Made by a program: the position numbers and the translations under genes. A DNA stretch of 64,000 nucleotides, taken from contig NZ_NNBJ01000011.1 of assembly GCF_002803085.1 (NCBI RefSeq), positions 461,161 to 525,160 on the forward strand. Direction: 5' to 3'. Below are positions 16,093 through 25,696 of this stretch, in pieces. Within the stretch, counting starts at the first letter, position 1; each line of letters starts with the position of its first letter. The notes beneath the pieces are model-generated. The model made no database searches. It saw nothing but the letters and a program-made list of their open reading frames with translations, and had not been told where the DNA came from. Source of the stretch: Streptomyces sp. CB01201. Its GTDB lineage: Bacteria > Actinomycetota > Actinomycetes > Streptomycetales > Streptomycetaceae.

Positions 16093-16994
16093 GATGCCCC
16101 CAGGGTCAGGCCGTTGGCGACGATCGAGTCCGAGGTGACCAGGGCCTGTTCGGCCGTCACATCGGTCATGAAGACGAACGGCGGCACGATCGGCGGCACC
16201 GGCAGCGTGTTGGGGTCGAAGGTGACGCAGATCAGCCCTTCGAGACAGCCGCTGAACTTGGAGAGGTAGAGCGTCACCTTGCCGCTCAGGTCCAACGAGC
16301 TTGCGCCCAGGGCGAGTTCGTCGTGCCCGTCGCGGGTGTTGAGGCGGTAGTCGGTGAGCGAGGCCGAGGTCATCCGCAGGACCATCACCTTGAGGGGGCC
16401 GTGCGCGGTCGGCACGGTCGTCACCCCGGCGAGCAGGAAGCCGTGCGGCGAGAAGCGGGTCGTGGTGACCGTCGGCGGCACCGCCGGGGCGGTGATCCGC
16501 CCGGCCTGCGGGACCGCTTCCGGACGCCCGCCGAGCGTGAGGAGCAGGGCGGCCGGCAGGGCCGCCGCGAGCGTGCGCTGGGTGCGGACGTTGGGGACCC
16601 GCGCGCCCGGCTGCTCCTTCGGCGTCCAGCCGAAGCCCATCGCGCTGCCCGTGATGCCGAGCGCCATCCCGATCAGGAATCCGCCCAGATTGGTCGCCGC
16701 GAACGAGAGCACCGACAGGATCAGCGCGTTGATGGACACATAGTGCCGGGTGTGCGGCAGGAGCCAGAGGAAGAGCCCGGCGGCGACGAGCGCGAGCCCG
16801 ATGCCGATCGCCGCGATACCGCCGAGCCCCAGGCTGACCAGGATGGTCAGCGGCGACAGCGGCACCACGAGCAGCTCGACACCGCCGAGCAGGAGGAAGA
16901 GCCCCGCCCAGAACGGCCGGGTCCGCCGCCAGCCGCGCAGCACCCGGCGGGCCTCGGGCAGCGGGAGCCGCTCGTCGAGCCAGGGGTACCGCAC
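16089..16994 (-). CDS. DUF6114 membrane protein
   Basis: A 301-residue protein with about four membrane helices in the first half (FWAGLFLLLGGVELLVVPL, ILVSLGLGGIAAIGIGLALV and others). A probably extracellular beta-rich half follows (GPLKVMVLRMTSASLTDYRL ... GCLEGLICVTFDP). It matches the DUF6114 type that usually sits beside DUF6230. Function unknown. The start is uncertain: the frame is open back to the DUF6230 stop, but the upstream part is a Pro/Gly/Arg-rich stretch lacking ATG, GTG or TTG codons in frame. GTG at 16994 with GGAGG ten bases upstream is the best choice. Confidence 0.7.
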   Translation of the reverse strand: MRYPWLDERLPLPEARRVLRGWRRTRPFWAGLFLLLGGVELLVVPLSPLTILVSLGLGGIAAIGIGLALVAAGLFLWLLPHTRHYVSINALILSVLSFAATNLGGFLIGMALGITGSAMGFGWTPKEQPGARVPNVRTQRTLAAALPAALLLTLGGRPEAVPQAGRITAPAVPPTVTTTRFSPHGFLLAGVTTVPTAHGPLKVMVLRMTSASLTDYRLNTRDGHDELALGASSLDLSGKVTLYLSKFSGCLEGLICVTFDPNTLPVPPIVPPFVFMTDVTAEQALVTSDSIVANGLTLGAS

Positions 16995-17242
16995 CCGCTG
17001 GGGACCTCCGCCCGGCGCGGGCCCGCTCCACGGGGAGCGTCCCCCGTCCTCGGTGCGGGACCCCGTCCCCTCGCCGACTCGGGGTCCCGCGGCCCGGCCG
17101 GTGCGGGCGCCGGGCGCGAACCCCGCACCCTTGCCCGGGGCGCCGGCGGCGCCCGGCCGCGGGCCGCCCTGGACCCGGACCGGCGGCCGGGGCGTGGGGG
17201 TGGTCGCGCCGGTGCGGGGGAGCCGGAGCAGCCCGAGTCGTC

Positions 17243-17857
17243 TCAGAAGCACTTCTTGCCGCCGATGCTCACATCGACCTTCATCCCCTTCAGCCGGAAG
17301 TTGCCGCCGGTCGCCGACCAGGCGTGCGACCTCACACCGTTCACCTCGATGTCCCCGGCCTGGAGTCCGAACTTGCCCGCCTGGCCCTGAACTCCCTTGA
17401 CCGCGTCCAAAGTTGAGGCGTCCCGGCCGATCTCCGCGGTGCCGAACCGGGCGTCGCCGACCAGGTCCTCGCCGTCGATGACCAGATTGCTTGCGGTCAC
17501 CTGGCCCGCGTCGCCGCCCGCCGTCAGCTTGAACACCACCGTGCCCACCGGGGTGCTCACCTCGGCGGCCTGGCAGATGTCGCTGAGCGTGGCGTCCCCG
17601 ATGCCGAGCAGCGCCACCGGGTGGCCCTTGCCGTCGACGGACCGGTCGGTCTGCACGTACGAGGAGAGCCCCGAGCTGGTCAGCTTCCCCGAGGAGACCT
17701 GAAAACTGGTCCCGGAGACCGCGAAGGACGCCGCGAGCGCGCCCTCCGCCATCACGTTGGCCATGATCCCGACCGCGACCACCGCGGGCAGGGCGATGAC
17801 CGCCGTCTTCTTCCAGGCTGTTCTGCCTTCGGCCAACGGCCGTCCGGCTGCGCTCAC
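17243..17857 (-). CDS. DUF6230 cell-surface protein
   Basis: A 204-residue protein with an N-terminal helix (TAVIALPAVVAVGIMANVMA), probably a signal anchor. A secreted beta-rich domain follows, with NLVIDGEDLVGDARFG and a C-terminal GGKKCF; two Cys residues could form a disulphide. It fits the Streptomyces DUF6230 family, of unknown role. GTG at 17857 follows GGGAGGATCAA. It heads the minus-strand DUF6230-DUF6114-membrane protein set. A divergent TetR gene starts 111 bp away and is the likely regulator. Confidence 0.75.
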   Translation of the reverse strand: MSAAGRPLAEGRTAWKKTAVIALPAVVAVGIMANVMAEGALAASFAVSGTSFQVSSGKLTSSGLSSYVQTDRSVDGKGHPVALLGIGDATLSDICQAAEVSTPVGTVVFKLTAGGDAGQVTASNLVIDGEDLVGDARFGTAEIGRDASTLDAVKGVQGQAGKFGLQAGDIEVNGVRSHAWSATGGNFRLKGMKVDVSIGGKKCF

Positions 17858-17968
17858 TTGATCCTCCCGTACGATCCGGCGAACCCTCGAAGGGCGGTGC
17901 TGGGGGAGTGCGAATGCAGGTCTGCCATACTGCGGGCATCCTGTGGCAGTTGGAGACTAGGGCCGAAT

Positions 17969-18622
17969 TTGAATAATAGTCAACAGGGCGGTGCGACCGA
18001 GAGATCCCAGGTCCGTCGCTCCGAACTCATCGCAACTGGCCGGAAGTTGTTCGCCGACACCTCCTACGACGCGCTGTCGATGGACGACATCGCCAAGCAG
18101 GCCGGGGTGGCCAAGGGGCTGATCTACTACTACTTCAAGTCCAAACGCGGCTACTACCTGGCCATCGTCGAGGACTCCGTCGCCGACCTCGTGTCCCGCG
18201 CGGGCAGTGACACCGACCTGCCGCGCGCCGAGCGGGTCCACCGCACCATCGACGGCTACCTGCGCTACGCCGAGCACCACCAGGCGGCGTACCGGACGAT
18301 CGTGACGGGCGGGGTCGGCTTCGACACCCAGGTGCAGGCCATCCGGGACGCGGTGCGCGAGGAACTCGTCGCCACCCTCGCCGAGGGCGCCTACGGCACC
18401 CGGGAGATCCCGGTCCTGGCCCGGCTCGCGCTGCTCGGCTGGCTGGGGAGCGTGGAGAGCGTCACCCTGGACTGGCTCGGCGACCTGGAGCCGCCCCGCG
18501 ACACCGTGCGCGAGCTGCTCGTGCGGATGCTGCGGCGCACCCTGGACACCATCGAGGAGTTCGAGCCGTCCTGCCCCTCGCCGGAACCGCCCCGACCTCC
18601 CGAGCTCCCCGCACCGTCGTAG
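17969..18622 (+). CDS. TetR-family regulator
   Basis: A 217-residue regulator with the N-terminal TetR helix-turn-helix (ALSMDDIAKQAGVAKGLIYYYF, residues about 35-56) and a helical ligand domain. TTG at 17969 begins L-N-N-S-Q-Q. It is the only start that keeps the whole DNA-binding domain, although the ribosome site is weak. The tail from about residue 200 is Pro/Glu-rich. Divergent orientation to DUF6230 suggests that it controls that cluster and itself. The ligand is unknown. Confidence 0.82.
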   Translation: MNNSQQGGATERSQVRRSELIATGRKLFADTSYDALSMDDIAKQAGVAKGLIYYYFKSKRGYYLAIVEDSVADLVSRAGSDTDLPRAERVHRTIDGYLRYAEHHQAAYRTIVTGGVGFDTQVQAIRDAVREELVATLAEGAYGTREIPVLARLALLGWLGSVESVTLDWLGDLEPPRDTVRELLVRMLRRTLDTIEEFEPSCPSPEPPRPPELPAPS

Positions 18623-18655
18623 CCGCCGGGGCCGCCGGGGCCGCCCCGGGCATGA

Positions 18656-18692
18656 CGAAGGGGCGGGTGGCCGCCGCGGCCCCGCCCCTTCG
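18656..18692. terminator. Bidirectional terminator hairpin
   Basis: CGAAGGGGCGGG (18656-18667) pairs with CCCGCCCCTTCG (18681-18692), giving a 12-bp stem and a 13-nt loop. It lies between the convergent tetR and chitinase genes, as expected for a shared terminator. Confidence 0.8.
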
Positions 18693-18706
18693 ACCCAACT
18701 CCCGTA

Positions 18707-19954
<1,248 letters not shown>

Positions 19955-20321
19955 CGTGATCTCCTCGTGGGGAGGGGAGCGTGGGGGACGCGCACAGGTG
20001 CTGTGGGGGATGCTTTGACATGAACGCACTAAGGCGTCGAAGGGAACGCTAGAAGGACTAGACCAGTGCGGTCAATGGTTCGGACCAATTCCGGAGTGCT
20101 CAATTCCAGCACCGGTGGGTGCGGCCGTCCCCGGGAAGTCGTGATCTTGGAACCAGTGACGGGACGCGTCCGATCGGGCATACTCACAGCGCCACGGCCG
20201 CCCGCCTGCTACTTCCGTGACCCGGGAGGGAAGGTAACGGCCGTAGAGCAGAGTCACCGGCGGCGCCGCCACACCCTGCGCGTGCGTCCGCCGTAGCGCC
20301 CGACAGGGAGGAGAGCGCGCC
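19955..20321. other. Divergent intergenic region, chitinase / acyl-CoA dehydrogenase
   Basis: This 367-bp stretch holds the chitinase leader and the repeat-flanked promoter at 20046-20087. To the right it holds the upstream region of the acyl-CoA dehydrogenase gene, ending in the ribosome site AGGGAGGAGAG. No further gene or clear promoter for the dehydrogenase was recognised. Confidence 0.6.
20046..20087 (-). promoter_or_regulatory. Second chitinase promoter with paired 12-bp repeats
   Basis: On the minus strand TTGACC (20070-20075) is the -35, and TAGCGT (20046-20051) is the likely -10 with an 18-bp spacer. The repeats TGGTCCGAACCA (20076-20087) and TGGTCTAGTCCT (20054-20065) are 10 bp apart, the same gap as at the first chitinase gene. 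The proximal repeat is identical in both promoters. Confidence 0.83.
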
Positions 20322-21494
20322 ATGCCCGACCGTGCCCCACAGCCGGTGGAACGACAGCTGCCCACCGAAGAGGCCCGGGACCTCGTCGCGCTGGTGCGCG
20401 ACATCGTCCAGCGGGAGATCGCGCCTCGGGCCGCCGAGCAGGAGGACGCCGGGCACTTCCCGCGCGAGATCTTCACCCTGCTCTCCGAATCCGGCCTCCT
20501 CGGCCTGCCGTACGACTCGGACTTCGGCGGCGGCGACCAGCCGTACGAGGTCTACCTCCAGGTGCTCGAAGAGCTGGCCGCGGCCCGCCTCACGGTCGGC
20601 CTCGGCGTGAGCGTCCACTCGCTGGCCTGCCACGGCCTCGCGGGCTACGGAACCAAGGAGCAGCAGTCCGAGCACCTGCCGGCCATGCTCGGCGGCGGCC
20701 TGCTCGGCGCGTACTGCCTCTCCGAGCCGGCGTCGGGCTCGGACGCGGCGTCGCTGCGCACCAAGGCGGTGCGCGACGGCGAGGACTGGGTCATCACCGG
20801 CACCAAGGCGTGGATCACCCACGGCGGGGTCGCGGACTTCTACACGGTCCTCGCCCGTACCGGTGGCGAAGGCGCCCGCGGCATCACGGCGTTCCTCGTT
20901 CCGGGCGACGCGGCGGGCCTGAGCCCCGCCGCCCCCGAGAAGAAGATGGGCATGAAGGGTTCGCCCACCGCCCAACTCCACTTCGACGGCGTACGCGTCC
21001 CCGACGCGCGCCGTATCGGCGAGGAGGGCCAGGGCTTCGCGATCGCCCTGTCCGCGCTCGACTCGGGCCGGCTCGGCATCGCCGCCTGCGCGATCGGCGT
21101 CGCCCAGGCCGCGCTCGACGAGGCCCTCGACTACGCCACCGGGCGGCGGCAGTTCGGCCGCCCCATCGCCGACTTCCAGGGCCTGCGCTTCATGCTGGCG
21201 GACATGGCGACCCAGATCGAGGCGGGCCGCGCGCTGTACCTGGCCGCCGCCCGGCTGCGCGACGCGGGCCGCCCCTTCTCGCGCCAGGCCGCGATGGCGA
21301 AGCTGTTCTGTACGGACGCGGCGATGAAGGTGACCACGGACGCGGTCCAGGTCCTTGGCGGATACGGCTACACGTCCGACTTCCCGGTCGAGCGCTTCAT
21401 GCGCGAGGCGAAGGTGCTTCAGATCGTCGAGGGCACGAACCAGATCCAGCGGATGGTCATCGCCCGCCACCTCGCGGGTCCGGAGACCCGCTGA
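20322..21494 (+). CDS. Acyl-CoA dehydrogenase
   Basis: A 390-residue FAD enzyme that introduces the alpha-beta double bond in acyl-CoA. Visible family signatures are AYCLSEPASGSDAASL (FAD/substrate contact), GTKAWITHGGVADFY and the C-terminal VLGGYGYTSDFPVERFMREA. The catalytic-base Glu lies in QIVEGTNQIQRM. Length is normal. ATG at 20322 follows AGGGAGGAGAGCGCGCC. It is a single gene here; its substrate chain length cannot be read from sequence, and its ETF partners lie elsewhere. Confidence 0.93.
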   Translation: MPDRAPQPVERQLPTEEARDLVALVRDIVQREIAPRAAEQEDAGHFPREIFTLLSESGLLGLPYDSDFGGGDQPYEVYLQVLEELAAARLTVGLGVSVHSLACHGLAGYGTKEQQSEHLPAMLGGGLLGAYCLSEPASGSDAASLRTKAVRDGEDWVITGTKAWITHGGVADFYTVLARTGGEGARGITAFLVPGDAAGLSPAAPEKKMGMKGSPTAQLHFDGVRVPDARRIGEEGQGFAIALSALDSGRLGIAACAIGVAQAALDEALDYATGRRQFGRPIADFQGLRFMLADMATQIEAGRALYLAAARLRDAGRPFSRQAAMAKLFCTDAAMKVTTDAVQVLGGYGYTSDFPVERFMREAKVLQIVEGTNQIQRMVIARHLAGPETR

Positions 21495-21836
21495 CCGAGT
21501 GCCCCGGCCACACCGGGGCGGCCGCGATCCGGACCCACTCCTGATCCCGCCGCCCCGGCAGGGTCCGGCCGCGGCTCGCCCAATGCCGCAGCAGGGCCTG
21601 GTAGATGGGTGGGTCGGCGGCCGGTGCGGGGGTGGCTCCGCCGCCACTCGTCACGAGCCTTCGCCGGCCTCGGCCGGGGGCGTTCGAATACAGCGCACTC
21701 ATAGCCTGGCCAACGGGACGCGCCGAGCGGGGGTCACCCCCATGCGAATTCGCCCGTCCGTACGACGCCCTCCGGCGCCCGGCGCCGGTCTTTGGCCCTT
21801 GCCCGCCTGCCGTGCCCCTTGGCTCGTCTGCCCCGG

Positions 21837-21960
21837 CCCTTGACCCGCCTGCCTGCCTGCCCTGCTATCGGCCCAGCCGCCTTGGCCCGCTTGCCCTGAC
21901 CCTTGGCCCGCCTGCGTAGGCCCTGCTACCGGCCCAGCCACCTTGGCCCGGGGGCCGTGC
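21837..21960 (+). repeat. Imperfect 62-bp direct duplication
   Basis: Two copies, about 21837-21898 and 21899-21960, share CCCTTG(A/G)CCCGCCTGC and GGCCCAGCC(G/A)CCTTGGCCC. Shorter related pieces occur just before them from about 21795. The sequence is C-rich and is not translated in any plausible gene. Confidence 0.7.
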
Positions 21961-22047
21961 GCGCGGGCGCCCACCCTCCGGCGGGGGGAGAGGGAGATGC
22001 GGAGCCGGATACGCCGGGTGGGAGTTCGGGTGCGGATCGTGGGGGCT

Positions 22048-22360
22048 GGTCGCGCAGTTCCCCGCGCCCCCCGACCTCGTTTTCGTCCGCGGGCCGTGGT
22101 CGCTTCTCGCGCAGTTCCTCGCGCCCCTGAACACGCCTTCGTGTGCGAGCCGCGCCCGCTTCTTGCGCAGTTCTGCGCGCCCCCAACACCCCGTTTTTGT
22201 CTGCGGGCCGTGGGGGCTGTTCGCGCAGTTCCTCGCGCCCCTGAACACGCCTTCGTGTGCGAGCCGTGCCCGCTTCTTGCGCAGTTCTGCGCGCCCCCAA
22301 CACCCCGTTTTTGTCTGCGGGCGCCGTGGGGCTGGTCGCGCAGTTCTCCGCGCCCCCAAA
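22048..22360 (+). repeat. Six-unit ~57-bp tandem repeat array
   Basis: The core GCAGTTC recurs at 22054, 22111, 22167, 22225, 22281 and 22340, that is every 56-59 bp. Each core is embedded in (T/C)GCGCAGTTC(C/T)(N)CGCGCCCC. Two unit types alternate, one ending CACGCCTTCGTGTGCGAGCC and the other CACCCCGTTTTTGTCTGCGG. This also gives an almost exact 114-bp higher-order repeat. The core is of a kind widely scattered between Streptomyces genes; a regular array is less usual. Confidence 0.85.
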
Positions 22361-22472
22361 TACCTCGGTGCTGGCCCGCATCGGGCACTTCAGCTCGGGC
22401 GGCTGATCCGTGCGGGCCGGCGTAGGCGTCTTCGGCCCGTCATGGGCCCCCTGGCCCTTAGGCCTCGGGGGA

Positions 22473-22521
22473 GTTTGAGGACGAGTGCCGTTCAGGCGTG
22501 AACGGGGTCTGGGGCGGAGCC
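22473..22521 (+). repeat. Dispersed 49-bp intergenic repeat, copy 1
   Basis: It starts GTTTGAGGACGAGTGCCGTT and ends GGGGCGGAGCC. It matches 50066-50114 on the opposite strand at 45 of 49 positions. The element is followed by GGCGGAGCCCCAGG, which can fold back on the preceding CTGGGGC. It is of a type common downstream of Streptomyces genes. Confidence 0.85.
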
Positions 22522-22659
22522 CCAGGGGCCGAACCCTTCAACCCGCTGCACGGGATGGGGGTCCCCCCTGCTCATTAAGAGCTTGGGGGAGGGTGGGCAA
22601 CCGCCCGGGGGTAGCCAAACCGGGGGTCCGCCGCCCAGGGTATGGCGGGAGCCAAAGAG

Positions 22660-22674
22660 CTGACGTACCGTCAG
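22660..22674. promoter_or_regulatory. Operator-like palindrome CTGACG-TAC-CGTCAG
   Basis: Perfect 6-bp arms around TAC lie 27 bp upstream of the ATG at 22702. The size and symmetry suit a TetR-type dimer. No regulator gene is adjacent, so the binding protein would be encoded elsewhere. Confidence 0.55.
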
Positions 22675-22701
22675 ATGCCCCCGGACGCATGGAGGTTGCC
22701 G

Positions 22702-23823
22702 ATGCCCCAGACCCGCCCCGCCCCCCTCGACGAGTACCCCATCCACCAGGCCCCCCTCTCGATGCGCCACGTCGCGACGGGCGACCGCAACGCCTACGAC
22801 CGCTGCATCTTCCACGTCTTCGATCACCAGGGCCGAGCCCTGCTGATCGCGGGCCTCGGGGTCTACCCGAACACGGGGGTGATCGACGCCTACGCCACCC
22901 TCCGCGTGGGCGACCGACTGCACGCCGTGCGCGCCTCGGACGCCCTCACCGACGACCGTATGAACCTGGCCGTCGGCCCCCTGCGGATCACCGTTGACAT
23001 CCCGCTGCGCCGCCTCGCACTCCACTGCGCTCCCGATCCGGACGACCCGAGTTCGCTCTCGTACGACATTGTCTGGAACGCGGACTTCCCCGCCCTGTGG
23101 GAACCCCATCACGTGCAGCGCAGCGGTGGCCGGCTGACGCTGGAGGGGCGGCGGTTCGTGCAGGCGGGCCACTGCACCGGGGTCATCCGGGTGGGCGGCG
23201 AGGAGATACCCGTCACGGCGGGGGAGTGGACCGGGACGCGCGACCGCAGTTGGGGTGTGCGGCCGATCCCCGGCGAGGAGGCCGGGCGCGGCGCCGAGTA
23301 CCGGCCCGAGGGCTTCCACTGGCTGTGGGTGCCGGCCCGCTTCGACGACCGGTTCGTCATGGTCATCGCCCAGGAGGACGCCGACGGCTACCGCACGCTC
23401 AACGAGGCCGCGCTGGTGCGCGACGGGCAGCCGGACGCCCAACTCGGCTGGCCCCAGGCCGACATCACGTATCGCTCCGGCACCCGGCACCCCGAACGTG
23501 CCGTCATCCACCTCACCGACCAGTCCCGCAAACCCCTCGAACTCGGCGTCGAGATCCTCGCCTCCTCACCGCTCGCGGTCGGCGCCGGATACCCGCCCGC
23601 CGACGGCTGGCAGCATGGCACCTGGCAGGGCCGCGACTGGATCGACCGGCAGGTCTACGACCTGTCCGACCCGGCCGCCCACCCGATGGCCGCCTACGGC
23701 GTCACCGACCACGCGGCCCGCTTCACCCTGGACGGGCGGACCGGCTACGGCATCTTCGAGCACGGCAGCTTCGGCCGCCACGACCCCAGCGGCTTCACGG
23801 ACTACTCCTCCGTAGCCCCCTGA
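22702..23823 (+). CDS. Conserved hypothetical protein paired with an APH phosphotransferase
   Basis: A 373-residue soluble, beta-rich protein with no signal peptide and many Trp and His residues. Distinctive stretches are GLGVYPNTGVIDAYATL, GEWTGTRDRSWGVRPI and GFHWLWVPARFDDRFVMV. It resembles actinobacterial hypothetical proteins of the DUF7064/DUF7065 kind often found beside APH-like phosphotransferases and acyl-CoA enzymes; that link is from memory and tentative. ATG at 22702 has GGAGG six bases upstream, which makes it preferable to the ATG at 22642. The gene 60 bp downstream is probably in the same operon. Confidence 0.7.
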   Translation: MPQTRPAPLDEYPIHQAPLSMRHVATGDRNAYDRCIFHVFDHQGRALLIAGLGVYPNTGVIDAYATLRVGDRLHAVRASDALTDDRMNLAVGPLRITVDIPLRRLALHCAPDPDDPSSLSYDIVWNADFPALWEPHHVQRSGGRLTLEGRRFVQAGHCTGVIRVGGEEIPVTAGEWTGTRDRSWGVRPIPGEEAGRGAEYRPEGFHWLWVPARFDDRFVMVIAQEDADGYRTLNEAALVRDGQPDAQLGWPQADITYRSGTRHPERAVIHLTDQSRKPLELGVEILASSPLAVGAGYPPADGWQHGTWQGRDWIDRQVYDLSDPAAHPMAAYGVTDHAARFTLDGRTGYGIFEHGSFGRHDPSGFTDYSSVAP

Positions 23824-23883
23824 CCCAGCCGCGTACCCGTCTGTCACCGCTCGTTCGCCGTTCGTCGTGAAGGGAGCACCGCC

Positions 23884-24984
23884 TTGGCCACCGCGCCGCG
23901 CCCCCGCACCTCCACCCGCGACCCCGAGGACGTCGGCCGTCGCCTCACCGCCTGGCTGGACGCCCGACTGCCCGGGGCCCGGGTCACCGACATCCGGGTG
24001 CCGTCCTCCAACGGCATGTCCAGCGAGACCCTGCTCTTCGACATCGAGCACCCCGACACCCCGGTCCGCGCCTGCGCGCTGCGGCTCGCCGCTGACCCGG
24101 CCGCGTACACCGTCTTCCCGGTGTACGACATGGCCCGCCAGCACCGCGTGATGCGCCTGGTCGCCGAGCACACCGACGTACCCGTGCCACGGGTGCGCTG
24201 GCTGGAGGAGGACCCGGCGCCGCTGGGCGCGCCGTTCTTCGTGATGGACCGGGCCGAGGGGCGCGTACCGCCGGACGTCATGCCCTATACGTACGAGGGC
24301 AATTGGCTGCACGCCGCGACCGACGCCGAGCGCGACCGCCTCCAGGAGAACACCCTGTCCGTCCTGGCCCGGCTGCACGACCAAGTCCCGCCCGGGGAGG
24401 CCGAGTTCCTGCTGCCGGCGAAGTTCCCGAAGGGATCGGCGCTCACTCGGCACGTGGCGGCCCAACGGGACTACTACGCATGGGTGGTTGACGGGGTGCC
24501 GCGCTCACCCCTCATCGAAGCGGCCTTCGACTGGCTCGACGCGCACTGGCCCGAGGACGAGGGCCCCGCCGTCCTCAACTGGGGCGACGCCCGCATCGGG
24601 AACATCGTCTACGACGGCTTCGAGCCGGCTGCCGTCCTCGACTGGGAGATGGCCGCCTGCGGCCCGCGCGAACTCGACCTCGGCTGGACCGTCTATCTGC
24701 ACCGCTTCTTCCAGGACCTCACGGTGGGTTTCGGCCAGCGTGGCCTGCCGGACTTCCTGCGGCGCGCCGACATCGAGCGGCGGTACGCCGAACTCACCGG
24801 ACACACCCCGCGCGACATGGAGTTCCACACCCTGTACGCGGCGCTGCGGCACGCCGTGGTCATGCTGCGGATCGCCTACCGGCAGGTGCACTTCGGCGAG
24901 GTCGAACCGCCGCTGGATCCCGACGCGTTGATCCTGCACCGGGCCACCTTGGAGGCCATGGTGCGCGGTACGTACTGGAGTTGA
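23884..24984 (+). CDS. APH-family phosphotransferase (ACAD10-like kinase fold)
   Basis: A 366-residue protein with an aminoglycoside-phosphotransferase kinase fold. The catalytic loop reads LNWGDARIGNIVYD, with Asp and Asn kept and the usual His of HGD replaced by Trp-Gly-Asp context. The metal-binding Asp is in VLDWEMAACGPRELDLGW. The P-loop region near ETLLFDI is less distinct. Members resembling ACAD10 are linked to acyl-CoA or hydroxy-acid metabolism rather than antibiotic resistance. TTG at 23884 follows AAGGGAGCACCGCC. It is likely co-transcribed with the preceding unknown gene. Confidence 0.85.
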   Translation: MATAPRPRTSTRDPEDVGRRLTAWLDARLPGARVTDIRVPSSNGMSSETLLFDIEHPDTPVRACALRLAADPAAYTVFPVYDMARQHRVMRLVAEHTDVPVPRVRWLEEDPAPLGAPFFVMDRAEGRVPPDVMPYTYEGNWLHAATDAERDRLQENTLSVLARLHDQVPPGEAEFLLPAKFPKGSALTRHVAAQRDYYAWVVDGVPRSPLIEAAFDWLDAHWPEDEGPAVLNWGDARIGNIVYDGFEPAAVLDWEMAACGPRELDLGWTVYLHRFFQDLTVGFGQRGLPDFLRRADIERRYAELTGHTPRDMEFHTLYAALRHAVVMLRIAYRQVHFGEVEPPLDPDALILHRATLEAMVRGTYWS

Positions 24985-25027
24985 GCGAGGGCGGTGCGTG
25001 CGGTGCGTACCGGAGTCGAGAGGTGAC

Positions 25028-25055
25028 GGCCGGACGCCCCCGGTGGCGTCCGGCC
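25028..25055. terminator. 11-bp hairpin terminator between convergent genes
   Basis: GGCCGGACGCC (25028-25038) and GGCGTCCGGCC (25045-25055) pair perfectly around a 6-nt loop. It sits between the phosphotransferase gene and the convergent gene ending at 25071. Confidence 0.75.
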
Positions 25056-25070
25056 CGCACGGCGCTGAGG

Positions 25071-25493
25071 TCAGGCGGCGCGGCGCATCTGCGGCATGCG
25101 CAACGGGCGCGAGCCCGGGCCGCCGACGTGCGAGAACGGCTGGGTGCGCCAGTCGAGTCCCTGAGGGAGCGTCAACAGCAGTGCGGTGTCCTGCTCCTGG
25201 ACCTCAAGCGTCTCGTCGGCCGCCTTCGCCGCCGTGGCGGGGCGCCCGGTCCCGGCACACACCGTGAGCACGAACGGATTCCAGGGGCTCGGGCACAGCG
25301 CGTGCTCCGGCAGCTCCTCCTCGTCGGCGAGCAGCGCGATCGGCTGGGCGCAGTCCGGGCAGATGACCCGGTACATCTCGAAGGTGTCGTACGCGTCGAA
25401 CGAGTCCTCGTCCTCGCCGAGGTCGGCGATATCGACAGGCTCCAATTCGCCACGTTCGCGTTCCGTACGTCCGGTTCGCTTGGGATTCTGCAT
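25071..25493 (-). CDS. Hypothetical cysteine-containing protein
   Basis: A 140-residue soluble protein, not recognised. The N-terminal half is acidic (DIADLGEDEDSFDAYDTFEMY). A possible zinc site follows: ICPDC and ALCPSPWNPF supply three Cys residues, with another in VCAGTG. The C-terminus is basic with a Pro-Leu-Arg-rich tail. ATG at 25493 follows GGGGGAGTGTCCCA. It is divergent from the Lrp gene and shares a 203-bp promoter region with it. Confidence 0.72.
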   Translation of the reverse strand: MQNPKRTGRTERERGELEPVDIADLGEDEDSFDAYDTFEMYRVICPDCAQPIALLADEEELPEHALCPSPWNPFVLTVCAGTGRPATAAKAADETLEVQEQDTALLLTLPQGLDWRTQPFSHVGGPGSRPLRMPQMRRAA

Positions 25494-25696
25494 TGGGACA
25501 CTCCCCCTCGGGTGGGCCGGCATTGCGCCGCGGCCGCGACCAAAGCAAGCACTTCCCGCCAAGCCGTGGCGATAACCACCGGGCCCCCGTCCGGCCGTCC
25601 GCGAACCTGTGGCGTTCGTCACATGCCGCCCGCAGGTGCCCCTTCGGACGTCCTCCGACTGTGCCGGAGGGCACCGGGGGCCATAGGTTGATCGTC

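Larger units (their letters stand above)
21495..22701. other. 1.2-kb gene-poor repeat island
   Basis: No credible gene was found. Open frames on both strands here encode repetitive Arg/Gly/Ala peptides that follow the DNA repeats. The stretch holds a 62-bp duplication (21837-21960), a six-unit ~57-bp tandem array (22048-22360), a dispersed 49-bp Streptomyces repeat (22473-22521) and an operator-like palindrome (22660-22674) before the next gene. Confidence 0.7.

Noticed and set aside
22048..22360. CRISPR array interpretation of the 57-bp repeats
   Set aside because: Whole units, not just short direct repeats, are similar; there are no unique spacers and no cas genes.
21699..22388. Repetitive Arg/Gly/Ala minus-strand frame of 229 codons
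   Set aside because: Its peptide repeats follow the 57-bp DNA repeats. It lacks a ribosome site, and similar repetitive frames exist in other phases.
23884..24984. Aminoglycoside resistance phosphotransferase
   Set aside because: The catalytic loop (NWGDARIGN) and context fit the ACAD10-like branch instead of antibiotic kinases.
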